Shown one piece after another: positions 34,463 to 46,097 of a stretch of 64,000 bases of DNA (positions are counted from its first letter, which is position 1; the number at the start of each line of letters is the position of its first letter). The position numbers and the translations under genes were made by a program. This DNA comes from Archegozetes longisetosus. Lineage: Eukaryota > Arthropoda > Arachnida > Sarcoptiformes > Trhypochthoniidae. The notes beneath the pieces were generated by a model that worked only from the letters and a program-made list of their open reading frames with translations, was not told where the DNA came from and made no database searches. The DNA is taken from assembly GCA_018873245.2 (NCBI GenBank), contig JAEMBT020000001.1:9458220-9522219 (forward strand), read 5' to 3'.

Positions 34463-37400
34463 ATGGGTTGTTTAAGCAGTACTCAAGGAAGATATTCGGA
34501 AAAACCTTCATCGCAAATACATTTCGATATCAGAAGAGGTAAGGATAACTTCAGTGCAAGTGATGTACTTCAGTCGGCTTTATCATCACATTCAAATTGC
34601 CCAACAAGTCCTAATGCTAAACAGAAGCCATTGGTGCATACTAGGCGAGAACAAAAATTAGCGATTGCTTTACACTCATACGAAGACAGCGATAAAGGAT
34701 ATTTATGCTTCAAGAAGGGAGAAAAATTAATTATACTCGACGATAGAGATCCTGACTGGTGGTTAGCACAGAGGTTGCAAACTCAAGAAACTGGCTATAT
34801 TCCTATGAACTTTGTTGTCTCCCATATAATCGAAATGGAAGAGTAATTAAGAATTCAAATCTGAATTTTCCAATAACTTATTGATAAACTTATCTATAAA
34901 TGATATACTACTAGAATTTTTCTTAATATGCTGATATTTATTTGACATTTTAAGCTATGTTCGTCGCTAGCTCGGTTGAGTTAAAGAACTTGAATTGAAA
35001 TTTATTCAACTTTCTGTTCGAGAGTGCGATCAGAAAAGCGGATGAGTTTTGACGAAAATATCCCAAGCAAATCATTTTTGATATCGAATTTAGGTTTTTT
35101 AGTTGGATTGGTTAGAAAAATGGATTTAATCTAACTCTTAATCCGTTTTTTAAAAATTTGCTTTTTAATACTGAATCGTGTTCGAGAACAAGATTGAAAG
35201 TTTAGATAAATTCAGTTCAGCGAACATAGCTTTGAATATTTCTGATAAAATGATTGATTTTCAGTAAAGTTTTGAAAAAAGAAATCGAAAAATTACTTTT
35301 ATTCGACGACTATCCCAGAGAAACATTTATTATTAGTAACGGTGTACAGGGATTAGGTTAGGAAAAATCGAATATCATTAAGAACCATAAAATCTATCTC
35401 AATTTATATCAAATTTCAGGTGCATTTTCATTATCACTACAAGACTTGGATTTATTCAAATTAGATAAGATCAAACATTACAAAGTTAGTGATAAAAACC
35501 ATGGAGAATATTATATAACATGCCGTCGACCTATCGCTAAGTTATCAGAACTGGTCACTCATTATTCGCAATCGTCGAATTGCCTGGCTTGTGATTTAAT
35601 GAAGCCATGTTACAAATCAGGTAGAAGTGTCGAACCATTAGTATGTGGCTATGAATTCGATAGGAACGATTTGGAGCTCAAGAGAGAAATTGGAACTGGA
35701 GATTTCGGTAAAGTTTATTACGGCTTGTTTAGAGGTCAGGTTGAGGTTGCAGTTAAGACATTAAAACCTGGAACGATGACCCCGTCAGAATTTCTTGAAG
35801 AGGCTGCCATAATGAAGAGGTGTAAACACAAACAGTTGGTAACAATTTACGGTGTCTGTTCTATTGGTCGGCCTTTGCTAATTATCACTGAATATATGTG
35901 TAACGGCTCGATTTTGGATTATCTGAGGGATAATCCCGAAGGGAAGGCTTGTACTCTCATGAATCTGATCAATATGGTCGCACAAATATCCTCTGGAATG
36001 GCTTACTTCGAAACAATGAAAATAGTTCACAGAAATTTGGCTGCGAGAAATGTTTTGGTAATTAGAAAATTGAATTATTTTTATGATTGATAAATTATAG
36101 TCTGAAATGTAGGTTGGAGAAAACAAAATAGTGAAAGTAGCAGATTTTCGTTTGGTTCGAATTATTGATCAGGACGAATATATAGCACAAGCTGAAGAAA
36201 GAATTTCAATTCGATGGACCGCACCCGAAGCTGTTATTAATGGAATATTTACGATTAAATCAGATGTCTGGTCGTTCGGTGTTTTACTTTATGAACTTGT
36301 GACTAGGGGACAGAAACCCTATCCAGGTACGGAATTTCGGATTTTAGTTGTTTACTCGGACAGTGTTGTTGTAAATAACGTTCATCAATATTGTGTACAC
36401 TCAATAGAACTATTAGGCTTTCACGGGCTTCTTTCCATCTTCCTACAATATATCAGATTTGAATAGATTTCATATTGAACATGCATAAAAAATATTACAA
36501 TTAAAATTTAGCAAGAATTCGATTTGCATCAAAGCGAGGCTGTCAAAGCAGCAAACAATGAAGCATTCTCTAAGAAAATAAATGATGAGCTTAAGTCTTA
36601 ATTTAATAGTTGAATGCATTCGTAAAAATATAGTTACCAGTTTAAAAAGTGATTAGAAGTATATTAAAATAACACACTTTTAGTCAGATCTAGTGTTGGA
36701 AAATTTCTAGAAATTTTCTAGAAATATTTCTGGAAATATTTCTATGGCCAAGAAATTTTATTTTAATGAACCCCCATAGAAATATATGAACGTCTTATTG
36801 AAATATAATGAAACTCAGATTCATCAAACGGAATAGCATGTCTTTGCAGCCATTTTAAGGTATTTATGAATAAATAACACTTAAATGTATTAAAAGTTAA
36901 TTTCGAAAATAAATTAAATAGTTTGAACTTAAAGATTAATATTTGCATTTGTAAGTCATGTTTTATGAGTGATTCATATATTCCTATATGAAGTTCATAC
37001 ACTTCAATGGAAGGTTCATATATTATTATGGGAGGTTAATATATTTCTATGAGAGGTTCATATATTTCTATAGGATGCTCATTAAAAGAAAATTTCTCGA
37101 TTTTTGACGAGAAATTATCTCTCGAGAATTTTTTTACAACACTGGTCAGATCAAATTTGACAATAAAGGAAACTCAGAGTAATAATTTATTAATAACGAA
37201 GTATAAGTTTAACTCTCAAGGCAGTTAAAGACGTCACTAATTACAAGTATGAAAATACTTTTTGCAGTATTCTTCTTAAAAAGTTATTATACATATTGTT
37301 GAAATCACACTTATTAATAATTCATGAGTTGGTATAATCACGCAGCGGCAAGCATTCATTATAACTTGACTATAACTCAAATCAATTGTGACCGTAATCT

Positions 37401-37681
37401 CAACAATGAGAGGAAACCAACTTTATGTACATATAGCGTATACGTAAGAAAAAATTAATGCTTATTTGATTTAAGGTATGACAAATCGCGATGTAATTGA
37501 ACAAGTCGAAAGAGGGTATCGTATGCCTAAACCAGTTCATGTCGAATGTCCAGACAGTGTATATGAAGTAATGCTTGCCTGTTGGCAAAAGGATCCGAAA
37601 AAGAGACCAACCTTTGAAAACTTATACAGTTATTTTGGTACTGATGTTATGCATGATGATACAGAAGTTAAAACTGATTGA
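34463..37681 (+). CDS. Src-family kinase relative, predicted pseudokinase
   Basis: Five exons, all joining in phase: 34463-34842, 35265-35341, 35420-36057, 36113-36326, 37476-37681; 504 residues, near Src size. Residues 2-3 are Gly-Cys, the myristoylation/palmitoylation signal that would place it on the inner membrane. The SH3 domain is 66-120 (ALHSYED, WW 99-100, GYIPMNFV). The SH2 domain is about 127-215 (EIEKLLL; KHYKV; ELVTHY), but FLVRES reads FIISN-GAF, so the phosphotyrosine-binding Arg is Ser151, and the N-terminal Trp is also missing. Kinase domain: GTGDFG 244-249, VAVK Lys265, HRNLAARN 356-363 (catalytic Asp replaced by Asn358), DFR 376-378 (for DFG), activation-loop Tyr388, TAPEA, DVWSFG. 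The tail lacks the inhibitory Tyr. HRN is the form found in ErbB3. It may act as a scaffold. Decay is possible, but every frame is open. Confidence 0.85.
36691..37144. mobile_element. hAT-type miniature element in the kinase gene's last intron
   Basis: An exact 8-bp duplication GTCAGATC (36683-36690 and 37145-37152) flanks ends TAGTGTTGGAAAATTTCT and TTTTTTTACAACACTG. It accounts for about 460 bp of the 1149-bp intron. Confidence 0.85.
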
Positions 37682-39288
37682 TTTTCTTCAAAGTTGTAAG
37701 AAGATTTCAACAGAATTCACTGATTTTATCTATTCACAACTTTTTAAGTGATTTTTGTATTTTTATCTTTAAAAATAATACGTACCATCAGACTATTAAA
37801 CTCTGGTTCCAAGGTTTTAGAAACTAAAATTTCAAGAAAAAGATTGATATCCAGTATTTATACAATAAAATCAGTTAACTGCAATAATGAGCTCGAAAGA
37901 TCTCAAGCCCTTTTCAAATACTATTCTTGAATAGAAATAGTATTTATATTGATATTAATTAAATAAAGAGTCCTTAAAAATTTCATTTAAATTTATTTTA
38001 GTACAAAAATATTTTTGTTAGCGAGTCAGAAATTTTCATATATTATCTATCAAATAATAAGATTATTCTAATGATGATAATGTAAGAATGGAATTACTGA
38101 TTAATAACATAAATGATAGTTAAAACTTTTATGCAGATCTTGCTGGTTACATCAAGGCTACTAGTGTTGAAAATTTTCTACAAATTATATAAGAAACTTT
38201 CTAGAAAGTTTCTAGTAATATTTCTAGAATTATTCCTAGGGCATAGAAATTTTCTTTCCATTGAAATGTAATATGCCTCAGATTAATGAAAAAGCAGAAT
38301 ACTTTAATAGCTACTTTTAAACCCTTATGAGTAAAATCTCTTAAATGTTTTTAGAGACAAAATTACATCAAATAATAAGTCATATTGTAAACCAGGCAAG
38401 TTTTATTTAAATAGGGATTACTGTTTGATAACCATTTTTAATTTTCAAAATAACCATAAATAATTTCACTAACAGTACAATAAGAGTTCAGTCTGTTATT
38501 TTTCCATCTTTACTCACATATGAAGAGCATATCATAGAAACTGACAATACTTCGATACTTTACTATAAATATTGTGGACCATTGATCGTTCTGTTGAAAC
38601 ACTTTGCAAAATACATTAACTCAAAGTAATTATTCAGCTCGAATTTTTGTTACAAATTTTCAAATGTCTTATAAATAATAATAATATTGCAGACAAAATA
38701 GGCTTTACTGATAAAATATCTCTCTAAATAGCACCACAATAGCGTCTTCGTCATAACTATTGCTTGAAATTTGTTGGAATAAAATAGAAAGTGAATCAAA
38801 TGTTCATTTAAAGCTAAATTGCAAATATACTTCCCATTTTGATATTGGAGAGTTATCAAGGATCAAATTTAAAATAATATTATTTAATAAGATTTCAAGT
38901 ATCTAGTCTTAACAAATCTTACATTCATCGAAATAAATTTTTTATATTTAATTGATTCAATTGAAACGCTCATATTAACAGTGATAACTTATTATTAATT
39001 TTTGATAAGTAATTGATACTATTTATACATTATTCAAATGACATATTAAGTCAAAAACCTAATAAATTCAAGTTTTAATGACTCTTCAAAAATTATATCT
39101 CTTGTGGAAATTATTATTGTTGATATTATAGAGGCTGGAATATATAGTAATTTCCCCAATCCTGTCATAAATGTAATGATAAAATTTATATAAAAATCAG
39201 CGCTATTTTATTCACTGTTATTTAATCTCTCTTTGACAGAATGCTTTATAAAATTTGAATAATAACTTTTCTATTTTTCTATTAAAAG
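37682..39288. other. Gene-free stretch
   Basis: No supported gene apart from a hAT fragment at 38167. A short open stretch at 39075-39200 before the ionotropic-receptor exons might be an upstream exon of that gene, but I could not match its phase. Confidence 0.4.
38167..38262. mobile_element. Partial hAT-like element (TAGTGTTG family)
   Basis: CTAGTGTTGAAAATTTTCTA followed by nested TTTCTAGAAAG palindromes matches the left part of the elements at 34026 and 36691. No right terminus was found. Confidence 0.45.
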
Positions 39289-40609
39289 TGTAGAAATTGA
39301 GTCCCATCCTAACGATATAAATGAAGTTATGCCTGAACTTATTAAATTAAAACATAGCAACAGAGGTCTGCACTTGATATTGTTTCCTTATTGCCCGTCG
39401 CTTTCTATAGAAGAAATGAGAATTGATAATGGAATCACTCTATCGAGTGCTGTCGGATCATTAAAAAGAGGGCCGATAGTCAGCCTTACTGAAAAAAGTC
39501 TGTCTTTAAATAAATAATCGATTTTAAAATTATACAATCATAACTCTTGAGACTCTAGAATGAATCGAAATCTTTTTCATATACAATTTTCTTTAGTTGA
39601 ATGGTCTCTGTTCAGTCTCTTCTCTTCATTCGATATGAGCATTTATAATTTAATCATAATATCTATTCTATCGATTGCATTGCTATTGAGCGTAAAAAGT
39701 GGTTCGATCAAAATATTTCTTGAATATGTCTACGATTTGGGAACGGTTTCACTCTTAGATATAATTACTCAAAAGAAAAATAATAGATTCTCAAGACTAC
39801 TTATTGGGATATGGCTCTTAGCTTCGGTCATATTGTTGTCTGCTTTTTCAGGCAGATTATTTGATCTATTGATACGTAATGATCCGATCGATAGAATCGA
39901 CTCGTGGAATGATTTATACACTAAATCCCATTGGGAGCATTCGAAAATAATGACTGTTAAGTATTTCGAAATGTATGATTTCATAGAAACTGATTCATCA
40001 GATATGGCTTTGGATTTCAGAAGAAGAGCTGAATATATTGATCCGATAACCATTCTAAATGAAATCAAACTCCTAGACATAATCGAAAATGCCAATAGTG
40101 TGATTTGCTTAGACAGTGTGGTTGCTCATTATTACAAGGTCAAGTTAGGAATTTTTTACCCTAGTTTTGCTGAAGGATTCGATTATCACATTTCAGAACA
40201 AGGTTTTGGAACTAAGCCTTACTTTTTGGTGAAAAATCCCTACATAGAGAAAACACTAAATCCGAAGTTGAACTATATGTCAGTTTTTCTAATCTGACTT
40301 TTTAAAACAAGAAAATGTGAAAAAATAATTCAATTTCTGTTTCAATAATAGAATTACACAATTATCTGAGAATGGAATATATAAACATGATGTCAGAAAA
40401 TCGCTCAATCCTAGAGGCTATGGACCTGATATTAACACTAAAATCGATATGACTGTCTATGATTCGGACCATTGACTCTGAAGCAATTAAAGGGAGCTTT
40501 TTTTGTCCTACTCATTATACAATCAGTTGCATTTGTGGTACTTCTGATGCAATTATTCTCTAATTCTTATTGGTTACTATTCAGAACCTGCTCACAGAAG
40601 TTTTGGTAA
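39289..40609 (+). pseudogene. Ionotropic-receptor-like (iGluR family) gene, one frameshift
   Basis: Three exons fit in phase: 39289-39497 (weak GTCTGT donor), 39552-40278 and 40352 onward. Exon 2 shows the iGluR channel plan: helix M1 (about 39600-39700), pore-like FLEYVYDLGTVSLLDIITQ, then RFSRLLIGIWLLASVILLSA. It continues into ligand-binding lobe S2 (PIDRIDSWNDL; FGTKPYFLVKNPYIEKTLN). Exon 3 begins ITQLSENGIYKHDVRKSL and should run into FGPLTLKQLKGAFFVLLIQ, the last helix, but these lie in different frames. A one-base-type shift near 40465 separates them and makes a TGA. The amino-terminal region is not identified. Ionotropic receptors are chemosensory in arthropods; this copy is probably inactive unless the shift is an assembly error. 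Confidence 0.72.
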
Positions 40610-43344
40610 ATTCCTGTATTGTACCATATTCATTGAAAATTTATTATCTTTATATTAGCCGAAATAGAGTTTACCCTTGAATATGAACTTCAATAATGTA
40701 TTATAGAATGATATCCTTATCACACTTTACAAGCGATTTATCTGAAATTTTGTTCAATCCGATCTTATACTGTTTTAGTATTCATCCAACTTTTATGAAC
40801 TAAAAGAGAGTTGAATATCAAATTAAACTTTTACGCACTACTTATCTCAAAATATAAGACAAAATTCTCAATATTGTCACTTATTTCACATTAGATAAAG
40901 TACAGTAGTCATCAAGTAGGAAATTTTTCTGATGATTTGCATCGTTTGAATCTTAAATAAATATATTTAATTCATTATTGAATATTTTCAATACTTTTGA
41001 TTAAAAGGGCATTTTCAGAGCGCATCAACCCTTTAATAGATTAATCAGTTTGGAAAGTTGTGACAATTCTTCGGTTGTTGTAAACTTATATAAATAATTC
41101 TCTGAAGTAATGATTTCAATCTTAAAAATTTATCGAAAATATCATAGATATTATATAAATTAATCGAATCATATTTTTAAAACTTATTTGCTTTATTTAA
41201 TCTAAAATTTTTCATTTAAATCACATATTATTTAAGGTAAGGAAGTAATATCAAAATAACACATGATAAAATATTAGTACAAAAATGTTTCAGTATAATA
41301 AGATGAAGTCTCAAAAAATTTGATCGTAGACCAAATAATTAAGCAAAGCTATATTACAGTTTATAAAATAATAAATAATATTCTGCAACAGTCAATTCAA
41401 AATTTATACGAAATGCACTCATGTATTGCATAAGTGCACAAAAACAGTAGGAATTCAACTAAACCAGACCGTATATTTAGCACAAGTCATCCAAACCTTG
41501 CATCTAAAACCAAACCGTTGTTTTGAACTAAACTTAGTTGAATACTAGTCTGCTGAGTCTACAAAATCAATTGTACGAAAATGTCTATAATTAGATTTCG
41601 TAATCAAATCTATGCTTCACAACCAGAATAATTGCACTGCTTGCAAATGATTGACGAAAGACTTCACAGATTTCTACCAAAATAGTCTAAAGTACAATAT
41701 ATTGGGGTCCATGAGATCACTAAACATGCTAAAGAAATGATTATAACTAATTTGAATATCCAGTAAGTGATGACCACTCCATTGGTAAATTTAAAATGAC
41801 AATTTATTAGACTCGACATCAGAAAAAATCCTATTAAAAATTCTGTTAACGAATCCTACCTTTGCATTCGTTTTCTTGCTATAAAAATATTATCTTCAGA
41901 TTCCCTAAGTAAGAATCTTCTGTTGCCATAATGACAATTCCTGGTCATTGTCACCCAATCAATAGATGCCATATTGATGTTAAACTCCTGTTGATCAGAT
42001 TTATTCAATTTACTCCAAAGAACCACATATTATCTTATTTAAAAATCTATTCATTTTTGTGTGAAATAACTCATGATATCAAGTGCGTAATGCATTTTAC
42101 TTGTGATTCTCACCATTCTGTCAGTGAGTAAGAAATTTAGTTATTTCATTATTTTCTCGGACTATTTGTTCAGATGTGATGTGTGAGCTATTTTTGATTT
42201 TCTATTATCAGACACAAAAAAAGACTAAAAAGCAGGAAAATGAACTCTTTTCTCAACTAACAAATATATCAGAAGTTTTATCTTTGAATAAATGAGTTCC
42301 AGATTTTATTTATTAAAGTAATAGGTTTAATCTTAAGAACAAAGTCATAAACAAAGGATTTATTCTTCAAAACTCAATCCCGGGCATAAAAAGAACGAAA
42401 CTTAAAAAACAAATTTGAAGATGGCTTACATTTTCTATGTCCACAAATCCAGATAATTAGGTCAAGAAAGCATACGAACATCCAGTGGGAGAAAAAGGTT
42501 TTAATTGGATTAAAAATGGGATAAGGCTTTCCTGTTTTGGAGGTTTAATCGTTGACCAAACAGGCCTTATTGATTATTCAGAAAATAAACGAATGAATAA
42601 TAATCTAATTGTATAGAAAATAACTCCAAAATTATTAGGCAAATAGGATTTGAAATGACGTTGGACTTCAGAAGAACTTTGTAAAATAAAGATAATAAAC
42701 TAAATTAGCAAATATAGAAACAAAATTGAATAATAAAAACGTAGATAGTAGTTTAAAGATTCTTTCAATAAGTGCTTGTATTCTGAAAAATTCTGACTTC
42801 ATTTGGTTTGCATCATTGTTATTCAGATAAACTTTGCTATAGTTAGGTAAAGCTCTTGAATAAAATTTTTGTATTACTACTAGAGCTACCAATTTATTGT
42901 GATTCCAACTTTTATCTAGTAAGTAGAAACCGATTGAGTACTTTAAATCTTAACCGATCTATGATTGTAGATTCTAAATTCAAAGTTTGTTTCCTAACTT
43001 GTTCTACTTCTAGTACAACTTATACAACTTTCACTATCAAAGTGTATAACAAACTGGTAGCTCTAATTACCAGTTAGTAAATTAAAGCTAGTAAAATGCA
43101 TGATCAAATATTCAGTCGATAGGAATAAAAAGCAAATATAGAAATGACCGATAATTTCAAAAAGTGAGATAAAGATTTTGTTTGTATCAAATCTAAGATA
43201 AGTAATAAAAAATTAATTATGGTTATAGTTAAAAAAAGTTTAAATATAAATATATGTAAAATAAATGCTTAAACAATTTGAAATCTTCATTCAGTTGATT
43301 GAATAAATTTTTTAATCCTACGACAAGTTATCGAAATTTTTTAC
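40610..43344. other. Gene-free stretch
   Basis: No supported gene. Weak coding-like minus-strand pieces at 42920-43000 and 42668-42892 might belong to a decayed gene starting at 43519, but they contain stops and cannot be joined. Confidence 0.4.
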
Positions 43345-43519
43345 CTCTAGTACTATAAATAAGACTCGAAGCGATACCAACAGTGTCTCTGACGAAAAAA
43401 TAAATCGTAAGAATGTTAAATCCTTTATCCTTAATAAAGATTTTCGCGTTTTCTTCATGATTACAATTAAGATCATTTAAAAAACACAGAGAACTTGTGA
43501 TTAAGACAATTAGATACAT
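43345..43519 (-). CDS. Possible signal-peptide first exon (gene otherwise unresolved)
   Basis: On the minus strand an ATG at 43519 opens MYLIVLITSSLCFLNDLNC, a plausible signal peptide, followed by NHEENAKIFIKDKGFNILTI and ending at CTAGAG|GTAAAA, a reasonable donor. This resembles the first exon of a secreted or receptor protein. No following exon could be joined. It may be a relic. Confidence 0.27.
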
Positions 43520-46097
43520 AACCAGTTGATAGATTACACATAAAATATGCTATATTTTCGATTCTGGCTCACTATAGCCATAATAAGTGATACCCCAAAA
43601 GCGATGAATCTTAACATTTAAATCAAATTTGTCTATGATTTTCATTTCAAAGCTTTTAACCTGATACAGAACATGAAATATTATAGACTTCACCGGGTAT
43701 TCTTCAAGCTATTTCTGCTTTTCATTGTTTCAAAGGAAGTATTGAGTCCTTATGCTCCGTATTTTTTTTAATTTTTTTAATAAATCAACTATTATGTCAA
43801 TTCTTTTCTATTTCTATATAGTAGATATTTTTGGCCAGCTCACCTTTGGTCAGACTACAATTCTAAAATGACAGATAATGCTGAAATTGTTATCTAGAAT
43901 AAGCTAAATTATTAGTTTCCAATCAAAAAAACTTATGATTTTAGGTTTAGTGTTTCCTTTAAGTACAGCACGAAACTCCTAATCTAATTCAATCTAGCCT
44001 AATTCAACCTAATCAAACTAATCTAGCCTAATCATGGTGTAAGGTCAATTTAGTTAGGTCAGGTTAGAGGTTTGGTATACATAGCGCGCTTTGCCAAATT
44101 CGAGTTTTATTTTATTCTTTAAATGTTAAAAAAGTACCCTTAGAAATATTATTTCAAAGCTTTTTCTTGTGGAGTCAGAGGAGAACTGGTCAACACTGTG
44201 TTACTCTTTTGACTCCGTAGAGTCATAAAAGCTACTATGGGTATATTTTAATTTAATATATCCAGCTTTGAAAACATAATAAAACTTCAATTTTATTGAA
44301 TACAAAGTAAATATTTCGCTTTTATTTCTTATTTGTTTTTCAATAAAAGTGATGATTAATATTTAATGGAAATTTCTTACATTTATCATATTATTTTAGA
44401 TTTTAAAATAGAAAGCTGAATGTAAACTAATTATAGTGTCATTAATAATCAATTTATGAATTTTAAGCATACTTTTATACCAAAATGTTGAACTCATTTT
44501 GAATAATTGAATAACAATATGAAGTGAAAATGAATATAGTTTCGATATAAATATATTAGTTTAAACAAAATATTTCAAAATATTACATTCATAACTTTTA
44601 AAGTAAGTAAGTATCTTGTAATTAAGTTGAATACTATTATCAAATAATTTGAAATGAATCGTGAGCTTCAGTTACTGACTATGAAGAGTTTTCAGAATGT
44701 ATCCATTCGATATCATTGAGAATATCCAAAATCCTAAAATTTCATTTGAATCGATACTAATATTTCAAAATATGCATTCAGTAATAAGTCTATTTTAATA
44801 ATAAATAATCAATAAGAAATTTGTTACAAGAAGTTTCTAGAATTCTCTTTATTAGTATCCAAAATCCAATTGATATATTACGATACTCTCACAAAATATT
44901 TATTTTACTGAACAATAATTCTTGATTATTACAAGATGCAAAAATTAATATGACATCGCTCTACCGGGATGGAACTTAAAGAACTGCAAACTCTCAATGA
45001 AGAATATCAATGATTGGATTAGATCCAATATATATTTTATATTTTTCCCTTTAAGATCTGATCCCCCTCTCTAGCATATGTTACAAAGCATGAGAATCAT
45101 TTGAAAGCATTTCGTATTTCCAAAAATAAAGAACTCATAAATAATCGATAAATATCCAATCTTTCTCGAGTCAAATTTATATTAAATCCTCAAATTATCA
45201 TTTTATTGCTGTTTAGCTGATTCTTATAAAATAACTCAAATAAACTGAAAAGCAATGTATCTTTAGGACATGAGTATTTATCTGATTCGCTATCTCAAAG
45301 TAATTTTGGCATTAAACATTATTAAAAGATTTAGCACTTGTGTGTCATGTATTGCAGGAACACTTATAAAAAATAGATAAATAAAACATTTAAAACGACA
45401 GTTATAAGATTGAATTAATTTTCATTAGTATTTCATATTTCTAAAGTATTCATAGTTGTGACCTTTCGTTACCATCATGTAAATATTAATTAAAATTCTG
45501 TTATATACTATTATTATGAAAATAAATTTTATTCATTGCTATAACTCATCTATAAATCGATAAATACTTCTATTATAATTTAAATAAAAATCTTGAGTAA
45601 TGCCTCAATAGTAATGATTATTTGATAAGTTTTGAATCTTTTTATTTCGGTCTCAAGTTTAGCTTCAATTTTTAACATATAATTTGCTTAATAAATGCAA
45701 CTATTCTTAATAAAATGTTTAAAGTATTGAAAATATTCGAATAAGTAAGCGTTTTACATCTTCTCTCAAAAAATACTTAATTCTTACTTAATTTTAAAAA
45801 TTGTGTATGAACACAGTCAATAAAAAGTTATGATCAATCCATTTATTGTTTAATTCTTATAGTCTCAATACCTTTATTCACTTATAAAAGAATTAGTAAA
45901 GTTGTGGGGAAAAATCAATACAACCATGAGAGTGAACTGTGAGAGAGTCAGGAATTTCGGCGCATGCCCCAAAATAAAAATTCTTAGAAAAGCGTGACAC
46001 CCAAAACGGTATAAACAGACATTTTAATTCTGCACTGGAATATTCAATTTAATTAGAAAAGTATTTTGTTATATATTTTTTAAAAGTATATAATCCA
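43520..46097. other. Gene-free stretch with a short degenerate repeat
   Basis: Around 43975-44070 the motif CTAATC(T)AATTC / AACCTAATC recurs loosely, then appears inverted (GGTTAGAGG). Otherwise plain AT-rich sequence. Confidence 0.45.

Noticed and set aside
35878..36126. Minus-strand frame over the kinase exon
   Set aside because: Antisense shadow of the kinase coding sequence.
41931..42131. 66-codon ATG frame with several Cys/His
   Set aside because: No signal peptide, no spacing of a known zinc finger, no splice context.
43975..44070. Telomere-type repeat
   Set aside because: CTAATC/AACCTA units are irregular and do not match the arthropod TTAGG repeat.
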